The notes beneath the pieces were generated by a model, which searched no databases, was not told the DNA's origin, and saw only the letters and a list, made by a program, of their open reading frames with translations. From assembly GCA_004555725.1 (NCBI GenBank), contig SFHC01000001.1, forward strand, positions 116,817 through 180,816: a DNA stretch of 64,000 nucleotides, given 5' to 3'. Each line of letters begins with the position of its first letter. Within the stretch, counting starts at the first letter, position 1. The stretch is from [Eubacterium] saphenum. Lineage in GTDB: Bacteria; Bacillota; Clostridia; Peptostreptococcales; Anaerovoracaceae. Below, piece after piece: positions 16,071 through 25,158 of the stretch. Position numbers and translations under genes: made by a program.

Positions 16071-17261
16071 TTACAGTATGTTGATAAAGAACGTTACAAT
16101 CAGGCTGTTCAGGAAGTCTGCAAACAGGCTTCCGACAATCGGGATGATCAGAAACGCCTTGACGGACATCACATATTTGTCGCAGAGAGCCTGCATGTTG
16201 GCCATAGCGTTCGGCGTTGCGCCCATGCCGAATCCGCAGATGCCGGACACGATAATTGCCGCATCGTAATCTTTTCCGAGGACGCGGAAGGTCACGATGT
16301 CAGAGTAGAATATCATGAACAGCGTCTGCGCAAGAAGAAGGATGATCATCGGCAGAGCCAGTGCGGCAAGCTGCCAGATCTGGAGGGTGATCATTGCAAT
16401 TCCCAGGAACAGGGAGAGAGAAATGCCTCCGAGATCGTTGATCTCACCCATGCAGATTCTGATTTTTCCAGTATATTCTCCGATATTGCGGATCAGCGCG
16501 GCAGCGATCATGGCTCCGATATAGATCGGGAATGTCATACCGGTTTTTGAGAGCAGGTATGAAAATACGGTTCCGATTCCTACAGCGATAATGAGCTGGA
16601 ACACAGCGGCAGGATACATGCTGACTTCACGTTCATGCTTCTGCTCGTCTTCGACGAGGATGCTGTCATCTTCTTCATGGACTGTGTTCATAAGGTTATA
16701 TTTTTTGATCAGGTGTCCGCCGATTGGTCCTCCGATCAGACTTCCGGCAATCAGACCGTATGTTGCGGCAGCTGTTGCGATTGTCGTTGCGCCTTTTACG
16801 CCAAAGTCCTCAAGAACAGGGCCGAACGCGCCTGCTGTGCCATGGCCGCCGACCATTGGGATCGATCCCGTGCACATGCCGATCAGCGGACTCAGATGCA
16901 GCTGTTTAGATAGTCCGACAGCCAGGAGATTCTGGCAGATAATCAGGACGATGACAACTCCGAGAAAGACCACCAGATCTTTTCCGCCGCTTTTTAAGAC
17001 CTTTAAATTGGCCTGGAACCCGACGGAGGTGAAGAAGAATACCATGCAGACTTCCCGCAGGGTATCATCAAAAGTAATCGTCACTATACCAAAAGAATAC
17101 AGAATACAGGTAACAATGGCAAAGACCAGACCGCCGACAACCGGCGCCGGGATGCAGAAACGTGTGAGGAAACTGATTTTTTTCCGCATCCAGGAACCGA
17201 GAAGGAGGGCGGCAACGGCCAGCGCCAGGGTTTGATACATATCGAATTTAAATGTGTGCAT
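16071..17261 (-). CDS. gltS: Sodium/glutamate symporter family protein (GltS-like)
   Basis: 396-residue membrane carrier of the ESS family (Na+:glutamate). Seen: the repeated inverted-topology halves, GSIPMVGGHGTAGAFGPVLE near 146 (re-entrant loop of half 1) and SGICGFGMGATPNAMANMQA near 340 (the matching loop of half 2). ATG 17261 is preferred over the upstream start at 17333 because AAGGAGCG is immediately upstream and the protein then begins directly at helix 1. The upstream gene on the same strand encodes a TAXI-type binding lipoprotein, 130 bp away, with no terminator seen between. The two may work together, which is not the textbook arrangement for GltS. Confidence 0.88.
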   Translation of the reverse strand: MHTFKFDMYQTLALAVAALLLGSWMRKKISFLTRFCIPAPVVGGLVFAIVTCILYSFGIVTITFDDTLREVCMVFFFTSVGFQANLKVLKSGGKDLVVFLGVVIVLIICQNLLAVGLSKQLHLSPLIGMCTGSIPMVGGHGTAGAFGPVLEDFGVKGATTIATAAATYGLIAGSLIGGPIGGHLIKKYNLMNTVHEEDDSILVEDEQKHEREVSMYPAAVFQLIIAVGIGTVFSYLLSKTGMTFPIYIGAMIAAALIRNIGEYTGKIRICMGEINDLGGISLSLFLGIAMITLQIWQLAALALPMIILLLAQTLFMIFYSDIVTFRVLGKDYDAAIIVSGICGFGMGATPNAMANMQALCDKYVMSVKAFLIIPIVGSLFADFLNSLIVTFFINIL

Positions 17262-17391
17262 GCGCGCTCCTTGCTGTTTTATATGTTTATCGATAAGGCT
17301 GCTGAGAAGTAATCTGCGCCGCTGCTCATTCATATTCGGCTTTGACGGAAACGGAATGAGCAGGTGCAGAGGATGAGCAGTTCATTGTTTG

Positions 17392-18369
17392 TTATTTCGT
17401 TTTGACGGTGATTCCTTTACTCTTATAGTAATCGGCAGCGCCCTTGTGGAACGGGATGGTAATTCCCTTTATCGCGTTCTTCTCCTTCAGATCAAGTTTA
17501 ACGCTGACTTTCTTCTGCAGGTGGTCCTGATACTCGAACAGGCGGGAAGTGATCTCCTTGACGGTTGCTTCTGGCAGATTCTTTTTGACGAGAAGGACGC
17601 AGCGTACACCGACGGTCTGCACGGCACGGTGCTGTCCGCTGTATGTGTCTGCCGGGACTTCGGCCTTTACCAGATATGGATTGGCTTTCAGAATACGATC
17701 CTGCTTCCTGGAATCCATGGACAGGAGGCGGATTGGAGTAGTTTTGTTTGTCTTGTCGATAATATGGGTCTTGGCGCCGGCGGTAATGAAGACTGCATCG
17801 ACATCCTTGTCTTCCAGGGCTTTCATAGCCTTGTCATAGTGCATATGCCTGTAGCTCACGGTTTTCCCCGAAAGACCGTATGCAGACAGGATCTGGCGTG
17901 CATTCTGATACGTTCCGGATTCCTTTTCTCCGACGCTGACGGTTTTTCCTTCCAGATCATCAATAGAGCGGATCTTGGAATCGCGGCGCACGACAATCTG
18001 GCACTGTTCGGTGTACAGGCCGGCGATCGCGCGGTAATTCTGCATCGGCTTCTTGCCTGCGTAGCTTCCTTTTGCGTAGAACGCGTCATTGACGATATCA
18101 TTCTGCGCAAGGGTGAGCTGAATATAGTCTTCGTTCAGAAGTCGGATATTGGCTTCGGATCCTGCAGTTTTTTTCTGGGTAATCTGCAGCGCGGAGTCTC
18201 TGTGATTTAAGATTGCGCTGAGCTGTTTTCCGACCTGTACGTAAACGCCGCCAGAGCGTGCTGTGCCGAATTTCAGCGCGTGTGAGACGTATTTACAGCC
18301 GGTCAGAGAAACGATCATTGCGGCTGTGCAGACGCACATCAGCAGAATATGAAATTTTCTTTTCTTCAT
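17392..18369 (-). CDS. TAXI-family TRAP-type solute-binding lipoprotein
   Basis: 325-residue extracytoplasmic binding protein. N-terminal lipoprotein signal with lipobox SLTGC (Cys25), then FGTARSGGVYVQVGKQL, the TAXI-family ligand/GG motif, and the QNDIVNDAFYAKGSY and VSVGEKESGTYQNARQIL stretches. TAXI proteins usually bind glutamate/glutamine or small organic acids and feed TRAP membrane subunits. No TRAP membrane gene is present; the next gene on the strand is a GltS carrier. RBS AAGGAGGA is 10 nt before ATG 18369 and a 17-bp-spaced promoter lies upstream. Ligand unknown. Confidence 0.85.
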   Translation of the reverse strand: MKKRKFHILLMCVCTAAMIVSLTGCKYVSHALKFGTARSGGVYVQVGKQLSAILNHRDSALQITQKKTAGSEANIRLLNEDYIQLTLAQNDIVNDAFYAKGSYAGKKPMQNYRAIAGLYTEQCQIVVRRDSKIRSIDDLEGKTVSVGEKESGTYQNARQILSAYGLSGKTVSYRHMHYDKAMKALEDKDVDAVFITAGAKTHIIDKTNKTTPIRLLSMDSRKQDRILKANPYLVKAEVPADTYSGQHRAVQTVGVRCVLLVKKNLPEATVKEITSRLFEYQDHLQKKVSVKLDLKEKNAIKGITIPFHKGAADYYKSKGITVKTK

Positions 18370-18454
18370 TTTCTCTATTCCTCCTTATTCCGGATTGAAT
18401 AAAAATAAAGGGCCGTCGCTGCAGCCCTCATGCAATAAGCATATAGACGTATAT

Positions 18455-18483
18455 AATCTACCATATTTACGAACTGTTTACAA
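18455..18483 (-). promoter_or_regulatory. Promoter for the TAXI-gltS pair
   Basis: Minus strand TTGTAA (18478-18483), 17 bp, TAGATT (18455-18460). It is divergent from the PsiE-like gene promoter about 20 bp away. Confidence 0.5.
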
Positions 18484-18500
18484 AGGGATGCGGTCAGTTT

Positions 18501-18529
18501 TTGAAAATCATTTGAAATTCTGATAGAAT
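18501..18529 (+). promoter_or_regulatory. Promoter for the PsiE-like gene
   Basis: TTGAAA (18501-18506), 17 bp, TAGAAT (18524-18529), about 60 bp before the RBS. Confidence 0.65.
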
Positions 18530-18588
18530 AAGAGGAAGTCTGATTAATGAATGTAAGAAGATCCGCGTATCGGATTCCGGGAGGCAGC

Positions 18589-19089
18589 ATGCTGAAATTC
18601 ACGAAAACGGATAGGAAGAATGCGAACAACAATGAAATGCATGAAATGGCAGTCCTGTCGATCCTTCAAAGAATGGGAGAATTTTTGGAGATTGTGGCTG
18701 CGATATTCATGTGTATTGCGATTGTAATTGCGATGATAAAAATGGTGCCGATTGTTCAGCAGTTCTGGCATTCACATTCTCTGAATACAGAGTTTGATCA
18801 TTTCACGAAAAACTTATTTAACATCGTTATCGGAATTGAGTTCATGAAGATGCTCTGCCGTCCGAACGCAGACAACATACTGGAGACTCTGATATTCCTG
18901 GTTGCGCGTCACATGATCGTTGCGCAGACAACTCCAGTGCAGGATCTGATTTCTACTGTCAGTATCGTTATATTGCTGCTCGCAAAGCGGTTTATCCAGG
19001 ATCCGAAATGTTTCTTTCCGGGAAGAACCGGCAGAAGCCCAGAACAGCCTGCAGCGGAGCCAGCGGCATATGCAGAGGACAAAGAATAG
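18589..19089 (+). CDS. PsiE-like small integral membrane protein
   Basis: 166-residue protein with about four hydrophobic segments (roughly residues 29-52, 73-85, 91-108 and 118-135) and a Pro/Ala-rich, acidic tail. The order of helices and the FLVARHMIVAQTTPVQDLIS section resemble the PsiE (phosphate-starvation-inducible E) superfamily, whose function is unknown. ATG 18589 has GGGAGG 3-8 bases upstream; an earlier in-frame ATG at 18547 lacks an RBS. It stands upstream of hslO in the same direction. Confidence 0.6.
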   Translation: MLKFTKTDRKNANNNEMHEMAVLSILQRMGEFLEIVAAIFMCIAIVIAMIKMVPIVQQFWHSHSLNTEFDHFTKNLFNIVIGIEFMKMLCRPNADNILETLIFLVARHMIVAQTTPVQDLISTVSIVILLLAKRFIQDPKCFFPGRTGRSPEQPAAEPAAYAEDKE

Positions 19090-19149
19090 TCTGGCCAAGG
19101 TGAAGAGGAGTGTCAGAAATATTAAGAGGAAGAAAGAAGGAACTTGTTA

Positions 19150-20046
19150 ATGAGTGATTATTTAGTTCGCGCAACAGCGGCGGATCTGCATATCCGCGCG
19201 TTTGCCGTTCGTTCGACAGATTTGGTGCAGAAGGCGTATGAAATTCATCAGACGTCGCCGGTCTGCACGGCGGCGCTTGGAAGACTGCTCTCCGCCGGCG
19301 CTATGATGGGAAGTATGATGAAGGGGGACACCGATGTAGAGACGATTCAGATTCGTTCCGACGGCCCGATAAAAGGAATGACGGTGACGGCGGATAATGC
19401 CGGAAACGTGAAGGGGTTCATTAACAATCCGCAGGTCGATATTCCGCTGAAGGATGAACAGATCGGAAAACTGGATGTCGGAACTGCGGTTGGACGCGGG
19501 ATTATGAGCGTCATCATGGATCTTGGGCTGAAGGAGCCATATACCGGACAGTGCGCGCTGCAGACCGGTGAAATAGGGGATGATCTGGCGTATTATTTCA
19601 CAGCCTCGCAGCAGACGCCGTCCGCTGTCGGACTCGGCGTCATGATTGATAAGGACTGCAGTGTCAAGGAAGCCGGCGGATTTATTATTCAGCTGATGCC
19701 GGACTGTCCGGATGAAAGCATTACCAAGCTGGAAAAGAGACTGTCTGCGATCCACTCTGTTACCCATCTTATGGAGCAGGGGATGACGCCTGAAGAAATG
19801 CTGCAGGAGCTGCTGTCAGATCAGGATCTGGAGATTACAGACACGATGCCGGTGCAGTACTTCTGCAACTGCAGCCGTGACCGTGTTATGCGTTCGCTCG
19901 CAGCGATCTCAAACGCGGATCTGCAGGAAATGATTGATGATAATAAACCGGTGGAAATGCAGTGCTATTTCTGTCATTCTAAATACACCTTCACTCCGGA
20001 TGAACTGAAAAAAATCCTTGCGGAGAGGAATGCTCAGCAGGCATAG
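19150..20046 (+). CDS. hslO: Redox-regulated chaperone Hsp33
   Basis: 298-residue cytosolic holdase activated by oxidation. The C-terminal zinc switch is intact: CNCSRD (CxC) near 239 and CYFCHSKY (CxxC) near 271. The N-terminal fold is recognised by RSDGPIKGMTVTADNAGNV and KEPYTGQCALQTGEIGDDL. ATG 19150 was chosen; a TTG two codons earlier is also open but AAGGA fits the ATG. No CIRCE is seen upstream, in contrast to htpG. Confidence 0.96.
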   Translation: MSDYLVRATAADLHIRAFAVRSTDLVQKAYEIHQTSPVCTAALGRLLSAGAMMGSMMKGDTDVETIQIRSDGPIKGMTVTADNAGNVKGFINNPQVDIPLKDEQIGKLDVGTAVGRGIMSVIMDLGLKEPYTGQCALQTGEIGDDLAYYFTASQQTPSAVGLGVMIDKDCSVKEAGGFIIQLMPDCPDESITKLEKRLSAIHSVTHLMEQGMTPEEMLQELLSDQDLEITDTMPVQYFCNCSRDRVMRSLAAISNADLQEMIDDNKPVEMQCYFCHSKYTFTPDELKKILAERNAQQA

Positions 20047-20143
20047 GGAAACGGAGAACTTCCTTGCGAAGTTAAATTTTGTCTGAGAGCCTGAAGAGGC
20101 GGATGAAATAGATCTAATGTTTGAAAGTAGAGAGGAGAACAAG

Positions 20144-21157
20144 ATGACGTACGATGAGTTACTGGCAAGCGCCAGAGAAAGTATTGGAGATAAGTGCAAG
20201 GCATGTCCGGTATGCGACGGCAAGGCCTGCAGGAACCGCGTTCCGGGACCCGGAGCAAAGGGTCTTGGACTGACCGCGATCAATAATTTTGAGGCATGGA
20301 GAAACTATAAGGTGAATCTGGATACGCTCTGTGCAAACGCAGACATTGACACGAGTCTGGAGCTGTTTGGAAAGACGTTCAAGTATCCGATTTTTGCCGG
20401 CCCGGTCGGCGCGGTAAATCTGCACTATGGCCCTAAGTATACGGATGTGACGTATAACGATGTCCTGGTTTCTGCGTGCGCGGAGGCAGGAATTGCAGCG
20501 TTCACCGGAGACGGAACAGATGCGAACGTCATGGTCGCAGCAACGGCTGCGATTAAAGCGCAGGGAGGTCTGGGCGTACCAACGGTAAAACCGTGGAACA
20601 TGCCGGTCGTAAAAGAAAAGCTGAAAATGGTCAAGGAAAGCGGTGCGTTTGCCTGCGCAATGGATGTTGACGCTGCCGGACTGCCGTTCCTGAAGGGACT
20701 GGAGCCGCCTGCAGGCAGAAAGAGCGTGGATGAACTGCATGAGATCATCAAGGAAGCCGGCGTTCCGTTCATCGTAAAGGGAATTATGACGCCGAACGCA
20801 GCACTGAAAGCAATGGCAGCAGGCGCTTCCGGAATTGTCGTTTCCAACCACGGCGGCCGTGTACAGGACGATACATATCCGACAGCAGAAGTTCTCGGCG
20901 AAATCGCTGCTGTCGTAAACGGACAGATGAAGATCTTTGTAGACGGCGGAATCCGTACCGGCGCAGACGTGTTTAAGGCGCTGGCTCTTGGCGCAGACGC
21001 GGTTCTGATTGCAAGACCGTATGTAACCGCAGTTTACGGCGGCGGAGCAGAGGGCGTTAAGTTCTATACTGAAAAGATTGGAGAAGAACTGAGAGATACT
21101 ATGATGATGTGCGGCGCTGATACACTGGCGGACATCAATGAAGACAAGATCTTTTAA
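20144..21157 (+). CDS. FMN-dependent alpha-hydroxy-acid oxidizing protein
   Basis: 337-residue member of the lactate oxidase/glycolate oxidase/LldD family, TIM-barrel FMN enzymes oxidising L-2-hydroxyacids. Seen: the FMN-binding FAGPVGAVNLHYG near 88, the catalytic His and Arg in VVSNHGGRVQDDT near 233 and the phosphate-binding DGGIRTGADVFKALALGADA near 264. Odd: a Cys-rich N terminus CKACPVCDGKACRN (five residues of Cys/Gly pattern within the first 30), as in a clostridial subgroup. It could bind a metal or FeS, which is inference only. ATG 20144 has GAGAGGAG upstream. Physiological substrate unknown. Confidence 0.85.
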   Translation: MTYDELLASARESIGDKCKACPVCDGKACRNRVPGPGAKGLGLTAINNFEAWRNYKVNLDTLCANADIDTSLELFGKTFKYPIFAGPVGAVNLHYGPKYTDVTYNDVLVSACAEAGIAAFTGDGTDANVMVAATAAIKAQGGLGVPTVKPWNMPVVKEKLKMVKESGAFACAMDVDAAGLPFLKGLEPPAGRKSVDELHEIIKEAGVPFIVKGIMTPNAALKAMAAGASGIVVSNHGGRVQDDTYPTAEVLGEIAAVVNGQMKIFVDGGIRTGADVFKALALGADAVLIARPYVTAVYGGGAEGVKFYTEKIGEELRDTMMMCGADTLADINEDKIF

Positions 21158-21249
21158 CCGAATCATTCAGCCGTAACAGAATAAAGAAAGAAACGGCAGC
21201 CAGGCGGACTCTGTATGGCTGTCGGTTCTTCTGAGAAATGCAAAACAGC

Positions 21250-21306
21250 CAAAAGCTGCTGCACAGCAGGGTGTTAATTCAGCCATGCTTGCAGCAGCTT
21301 TTGTGA
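21250..21306 (+). terminator. Terminator after the hydroxy-acid oxidase
   Basis: AAAAGCTGCTGC (21251-21262) pairs with GCAGCAGCTTTT (21291-21302), then TGTGATTAT. Confidence 0.7.
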
Positions 21307-21424
21307 TTATATAGGTGGTTTAGCTATCCGCCGGGTTATCTTGCGGATATGGTGATTACCATGTGTGTGCAGCTCATCCAGTAAAGCTGAATGTCCGGAT
21401 TGACCTTATATTATCAAATCTGGT

Positions 21425-23401
21425 TTACTTCAGAATCAGCTTAGTGACATCTTCGCCGACTTTGGTTGGATCTTCAATTGCAAGTCCGCTGAGCAGAACG
21501 GCCTGATCATAGAGCAGGCGTGTGTAAGTGCCTGCCAGATCTTTGTCTCCTGCAGCAAAGGTATCTGCCAGTTTTTTCATTACTGCGTGATCCGGGTTCA
21601 GTTCCAGAACACGTTCTGCCTTGATGCCTTGATTCATCGGCATCTTGTTCAGCGTCTTTTCCATTTCAAAGGAGATTCCGCCTTTGCTGGACAGGGAGAC
21701 CGGGGCGTCTCCAAGACGCGCGGACAGCTTGACTTCAGAAACCTGATCGCCCAGCGTTTCTTTCATGAAGCTCAGCAGATCCTCATGTTCTTTCTTCAGT
21801 TCTTCCAGTTTCTTTTTATCGTCTTCTGATTCGCCTTCGCTGAAGTCCTCCTCGGAAATAGAGCGGAATGCCTTGTCTTTATAGGAGCCCATCATGCGGA
21901 CAACGAACTCATCGATTTCTTCGGTCAGATACAGAACTTCAAGGCCCTTATCCTTTGCTGCCTTGACCTGCGGGAGCATGTCGATCTTGTCGACGGTCTC
22001 GCCAGGAGCGTAGTAAATGTATTTCTGATCTTCACCCATCTTGGCGATGTATTCATCCAGGGTGACGAGTTTTTTCTCTGTGCTGGAATAGAACAGAATC
22101 AGATCGGACAGGACATCCTTATGCATGCCGTAATCCATGTAAATGCCGTATTTCAGCTGGCGTCCGAACTCATGGAAGAATTTCTCATACCCTTCACGGT
22201 CATTTTTCAGGAAGTCCAGCAGTTCATTCTTGATTTTCTTTTCCAGCGTCTTGGCGATGTTCTTGACCTGACGGTTCTGCTGCAGTGTCTCACGGGAGAT
22301 ATTCAGTGACAGATCCTCGGAGTCTACCAGACCTTCCACAAAGTTAAAGTAATCCGGAAGCAGATCCTTGCACTTCTCCATAATCATGACACCGGAAGAG
22401 TAGAGCTGCAGGCCCTTCTCAAAATCGGTCGTATAGTAATTAAAAGGCGTGTGAGACGGAATGAACAGCAGTGCAGTGTAGCTGGACACACCTTCAACCT
22501 GTGTGCGGATTACGCGTGCAGGATCCTGGTAGTCGCCGAACTTGGACTTATAGTATTCATCATACTCTTCCTTCTTGACCTTGTTCTTCGGGCGTTTCCA
22601 GATCGGCTCCATGGAGTTCAGGGTCTCCAGCTCCTGATACGTTTCCATTTCCGGAGCCTTCTTTTCTTCCTTCTGATCGTCTGCGCTGTCTGTCTGCGCA
22701 TTTTCCGTTTCATCTTTCTTAGGACGGGTCTTGGTGACCATCATCTGAATCGGGTAGTGGATGTAATCGGAGTATTTCTTAACCAGGTGGCGGAGTTCAT
22801 ATTCATCCAGAAATCTGGAGTAGTTTTCGCCGTTTTCATCGTCTTTCTCGTCTTCCTTCATGTGGAGGACAATCTCTGTTCCGACAGTATCCTTTTCTGC
22901 AGGTTCAATCGTGTATCCGTCTGTGCCGGAAGATTCCCAGACATTGGCCTGATCAGAACCGTAAGCCCGGCTGGTCACCGTGACGTGGTCCGCAACCATG
23001 AACGCAGAATAGAATCCGACGCCGAACTGTCCGATGATATCTGTTGACGGCGCATCGCTTCCCTCTGCGCTGTCTTCCTTCTGCATCTTCTGCTTGAAGG
23101 CCAGGCTTCCACTCTGCGCGATTGTGCCCAGATTGTTCTCCATTTCCTCTGCGGTCATACCGATTCCGTTATCTGTGATCGTCAGCGTGCGGGCATCCTT
23201 GTCCGCGGTCAGATTGATCTTGAAGTCTGATCTCTGAACGCCTGTGTCACCGGACTGCAGCGCCTGATAATACAGCTTGTCCAGCGCATCACTCGCATTG
23301 CTGATCAGCTCTCTCAAGAAGATTTCCTTATGTGTGTAAATGGAATTGATCATCATGTCCAGCAGTTTTCTGGACTCTGCTTTAAATTCCTTTTTTGCCA
23401 T
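21425..23401 (-). CDS. htpG: Hsp90-family chaperone HtpG
   Basis: 658-residue ATP-dependent chaperone. The N-terminal GHKL ATPase is clear: ELISNASDALDKLYYQAL, DNGIGMTAEEMENNLGTIAQ and GQFGVGFYSAFMVAD. The middle domain carries a charged insertion (DETENAQTDSADDQKEEKK, about residues 230-250), followed by SREXLQQ-type ISRETLQQNRQ near 375; the C-terminal dimerisation region is complete. RBS GAGGAGGA lies before ATG 23401. A sigma-A promoter followed directly by a CIRCE element sits upstream, so HrcA very likely represses it. Confidence 0.97.
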   Translation of the reverse strand: MAKKEFKAESRKLLDMMINSIYTHKEIFLRELISNASDALDKLYYQALQSGDTGVQRSDFKINLTADKDARTLTITDNGIGMTAEEMENNLGTIAQSGSLAFKQKMQKEDSAEGSDAPSTDIIGQFGVGFYSAFMVADHVTVTSRAYGSDQANVWESSGTDGYTIEPAEKDTVGTEIVLHMKEDEKDDENGENYSRFLDEYELRHLVKKYSDYIHYPIQMMVTKTRPKKDETENAQTDSADDQKEEKKAPEMETYQELETLNSMEPIWKRPKNKVKKEEYDEYYKSKFGDYQDPARVIRTQVEGVSSYTALLFIPSHTPFNYYTTDFEKGLQLYSSGVMIMEKCKDLLPDYFNFVEGLVDSEDLSLNISRETLQQNRQVKNIAKTLEKKIKNELLDFLKNDREGYEKFFHEFGRQLKYGIYMDYGMHKDVLSDLILFYSSTEKKLVTLDEYIAKMGEDQKYIYYAPGETVDKIDMLPQVKAAKDKGLEVLYLTEEIDEFVVRMMGSYKDKAFRSISEEDFSEGESEDDKKKLEELKKEHEDLLSFMKETLGDQVSEVKLSARLGDAPVSLSSKGGISFEMEKTLNKMPMNQGIKAERVLELNPDHAVMKKLADTFAAGDKDLAGTYTRLLYDQAVLLSGLAIEDPTKVGEDVTKLILK

Positions 23402-23472
23402 TTCTATTCCTCCTCGCGTCCGCAGCAGGGGGCATTTCCTGCTGCGAAAATTATTTCATACCCCTCGTTCTG

Positions 23473-23499
23473 TTAGCACTCTATCTAATTGAGTGCTGT
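23473..23499. promoter_or_regulatory. CIRCE (HrcA operator) upstream of htpG
   Basis: TTAGCACTC (23473-23481), 9-bp spacer, GAGTGCTGT (23491-23499). The consensus is TTAGCACTC-N9-GAGTGCTAA, so two end bases differ. It overlaps the expected transcription start of htpG. Confidence 0.9.
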
Positions 23500-23510
23500 C
23501 AACATATATT

Positions 23511-23538
23511 AATATATCACGAACCCGTGTAATGTCAA
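23511..23538 (-). promoter_or_regulatory. htpG promoter
   Basis: Minus strand TTGACA (23533-23538), 16 bp, TATATT (23511-23516). The start site would be near 23504, immediately before CIRCE. Confidence 0.7.
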
Positions 23539-23558
23539 CCGTATCCGGACAAAAAGAA

Positions 23559-23606
23559 CACGGGCCGCGCGGATTTATAAAGCCCGCGAGCGGCCCGTGA
23601 AAGCAA
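23559..23606 (-). terminator. Terminator of the L,D-transpeptidase gene
   Basis: CACGGGCCGC pairs with GCGGCCCGTG across a loop of about 20 nt; on the minus strand the stem is followed by TTCTTTTTG. Confidence 0.8.
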
Positions 23607-23641
23607 GGAGCTGCCTTGCCTGGTATTCTTTTGCCGTATGC

Positions 23642-25096
23642 TTATGCGTGAACGATAACCGGCATGCCTGCGTGAACGTGAGCGTACAGCGAAGCAGCTG
23701 CGCCGGACGGCATATTGACGCATCCGTGACTTCCGTTTGACTTATAAATTCCGCCGCCGAAAGAGGATCTCCAGGTTGCATCGTGCAGGCCGATTCCTCC
23801 GTTGAACGGCATCCAGTAGCTGACGTGAGAAGAGTAGTCAGACCCGTCTGCGTTCTGGCCTTTCAGATTCACGTTGGTTGCCTTGTAGTTCAGGATAAAG
23901 ACGCCGTAAGGAGTTGCGTGACCCTCTGCGACATTTCCGGTGACGACAGGCGTCGACAGCACTTTCTTCCCCTTGATGACGCAGTAAACCATCTGTGTGG
24001 AAATGTTTACTTCAACATAGGAACTGCCGATGTCGTTTCCGTTTTTCAGAGAAGTAACATCCTTTGTGTAGATGGCATCGCGAGTAACGTCCTTATCATT
24101 TTTCAGATCCGTGGTCAGGCGTTTTTCCATCTTGGACTTGCTGATGCTGTAGCCGTAGTTTCCTCCGGCAACCGTATATGTGCCGCCTGCAGCGGATTTC
24201 AGCTTACGCAGAGAGCCGACAGTGCTGAGTTTGTTGGCAAGCGTGTCGTTGACAAAGCTCGTGACAGCCTTGGCGTTGACGGTCTTGGTTCCATTCTTGA
24301 TGGTCAGCATTTTCTCCAGTTCGGTCGGCGTGAGAGTGTAGCTGTTATTCAGCCCCTTATAGGTAATCTTTACGCCCAGGTACTTTTTGCAGAATGCCTG
24401 ACGGTTCTTTACCTTAGCGCTTGTGCTGGTGTATTTTGGCTTCTGGTAGTATTTGGAAGCTTTGTAGGTAAAGGATGATTTTCCTTCTGCAATGGCATTG
24501 GCGATGGCTTTCTTCAGTTTTGCCTTATCGAGATTGTTTCCGTAGACTTCCTTGACAATCTTGAATTTGCGGTTTTTCATGCTGACATAAGCGTTCCTGG
24601 TTTTGGTCGTGTAAGTGTTATTCTTCACGATGCTCATGTTATTAAACGTATCTTCAAAACTGCTGGTACTCATGTCCGGATGCATGGCAATGGTAACCTT
24701 GCGTTTGTTTTTGTCGAACGTACGGGACATTGCCTTGGAAAATCCCGGGTGCAGTGCGTTCTCGACGTCCTTCTTGATGTCGTACTTGTATTCGGAATGA
24801 TTGAATACGGCCACGACCTGTCCGTTATATCTGACGGTCAGAGACTTGCTCTGCCAGTGGCTGACCACTTTCTTTTCAGCCTGAGCAGCAGTCAGATTCC
24901 CTACATTAACGCCATTGATCGTGCTTCCGGACGGGAACGTCTTTGGATTAGCGATGCGGTAGCACGCTGTGATCAGAATAATCAGCACAGCTATAATCAC
25001 GACAGCAGCGATCGTCATCTGCCGTTTATTATAGTGGACGTTAGAATTCTTGCTGCGTTCCGCTTTTACCGGTGTTTGATTTTCGTATTCACTCAT
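23642..25096 (-). CDS. Membrane-anchored L,D-transpeptidase (YkuD) with peptidoglycan-binding domains
   Basis: 484-residue cell-wall enzyme. A single transmembrane anchor (about residues 29-47) follows a short cytoplasmic tail. Two PG_binding_4-type repeats (about 60-180 and 225-330) contain the INGVNVGNLTAAQAEKKV signature. The C-terminal YkuD domain has His438 in GLHDATWRSS and Cys459 in SHGCVNMPSG. It would form 3-3 crosslinks or attach proteins in the outer wall. ATG 25096 has AAAGGGTTATGG upstream, a weak RBS. A 17-bp-spaced promoter lies 34 bp upstream and a terminator follows; it is a single-gene unit. Confidence 0.92.
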   Translation of the reverse strand: MSEYENQTPVKAERSKNSNVHYNKRQMTIAAVVIIAVLIILITACYRIANPKTFPSGSTINGVNVGNLTAAQAEKKVVSHWQSKSLTVRYNGQVVAVFNHSEYKYDIKKDVENALHPGFSKAMSRTFDKNKRKVTIAMHPDMSTSSFEDTFNNMSIVKNNTYTTKTRNAYVSMKNRKFKIVKEVYGNNLDKAKLKKAIANAIAEGKSSFTYKASKYYQKPKYTSTSAKVKNRQAFCKKYLGVKITYKGLNNSYTLTPTELEKMLTIKNGTKTVNAKAVTSFVNDTLANKLSTVGSLRKLKSAAGGTYTVAGGNYGYSISKSKMEKRLTTDLKNDKDVTRDAIYTKDVTSLKNGNDIGSSYVEVNISTQMVYCVIKGKKVLSTPVVTGNVAEGHATPYGVFILNYKATNVNLKGQNADGSDYSSHVSYWMPFNGGIGLHDATWRSSFGGGIYKSNGSHGCVNMPSGAAASLYAHVHAGMPVIVHA

Positions 25097-25129
25097 TTTC
25101 CATAACCCTTTCTATAATCAGTGCATATC

Positions 25130-25158
25130 AGTATATACCATTGAGAAGGTCATTTCAA
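25130..25158 (-). promoter_or_regulatory. Promoter of the L,D-transpeptidase gene
   Basis: Minus strand TTGAAA (25153-25158), 17 bp, TATACT (25130-25135). Confidence 0.75.
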
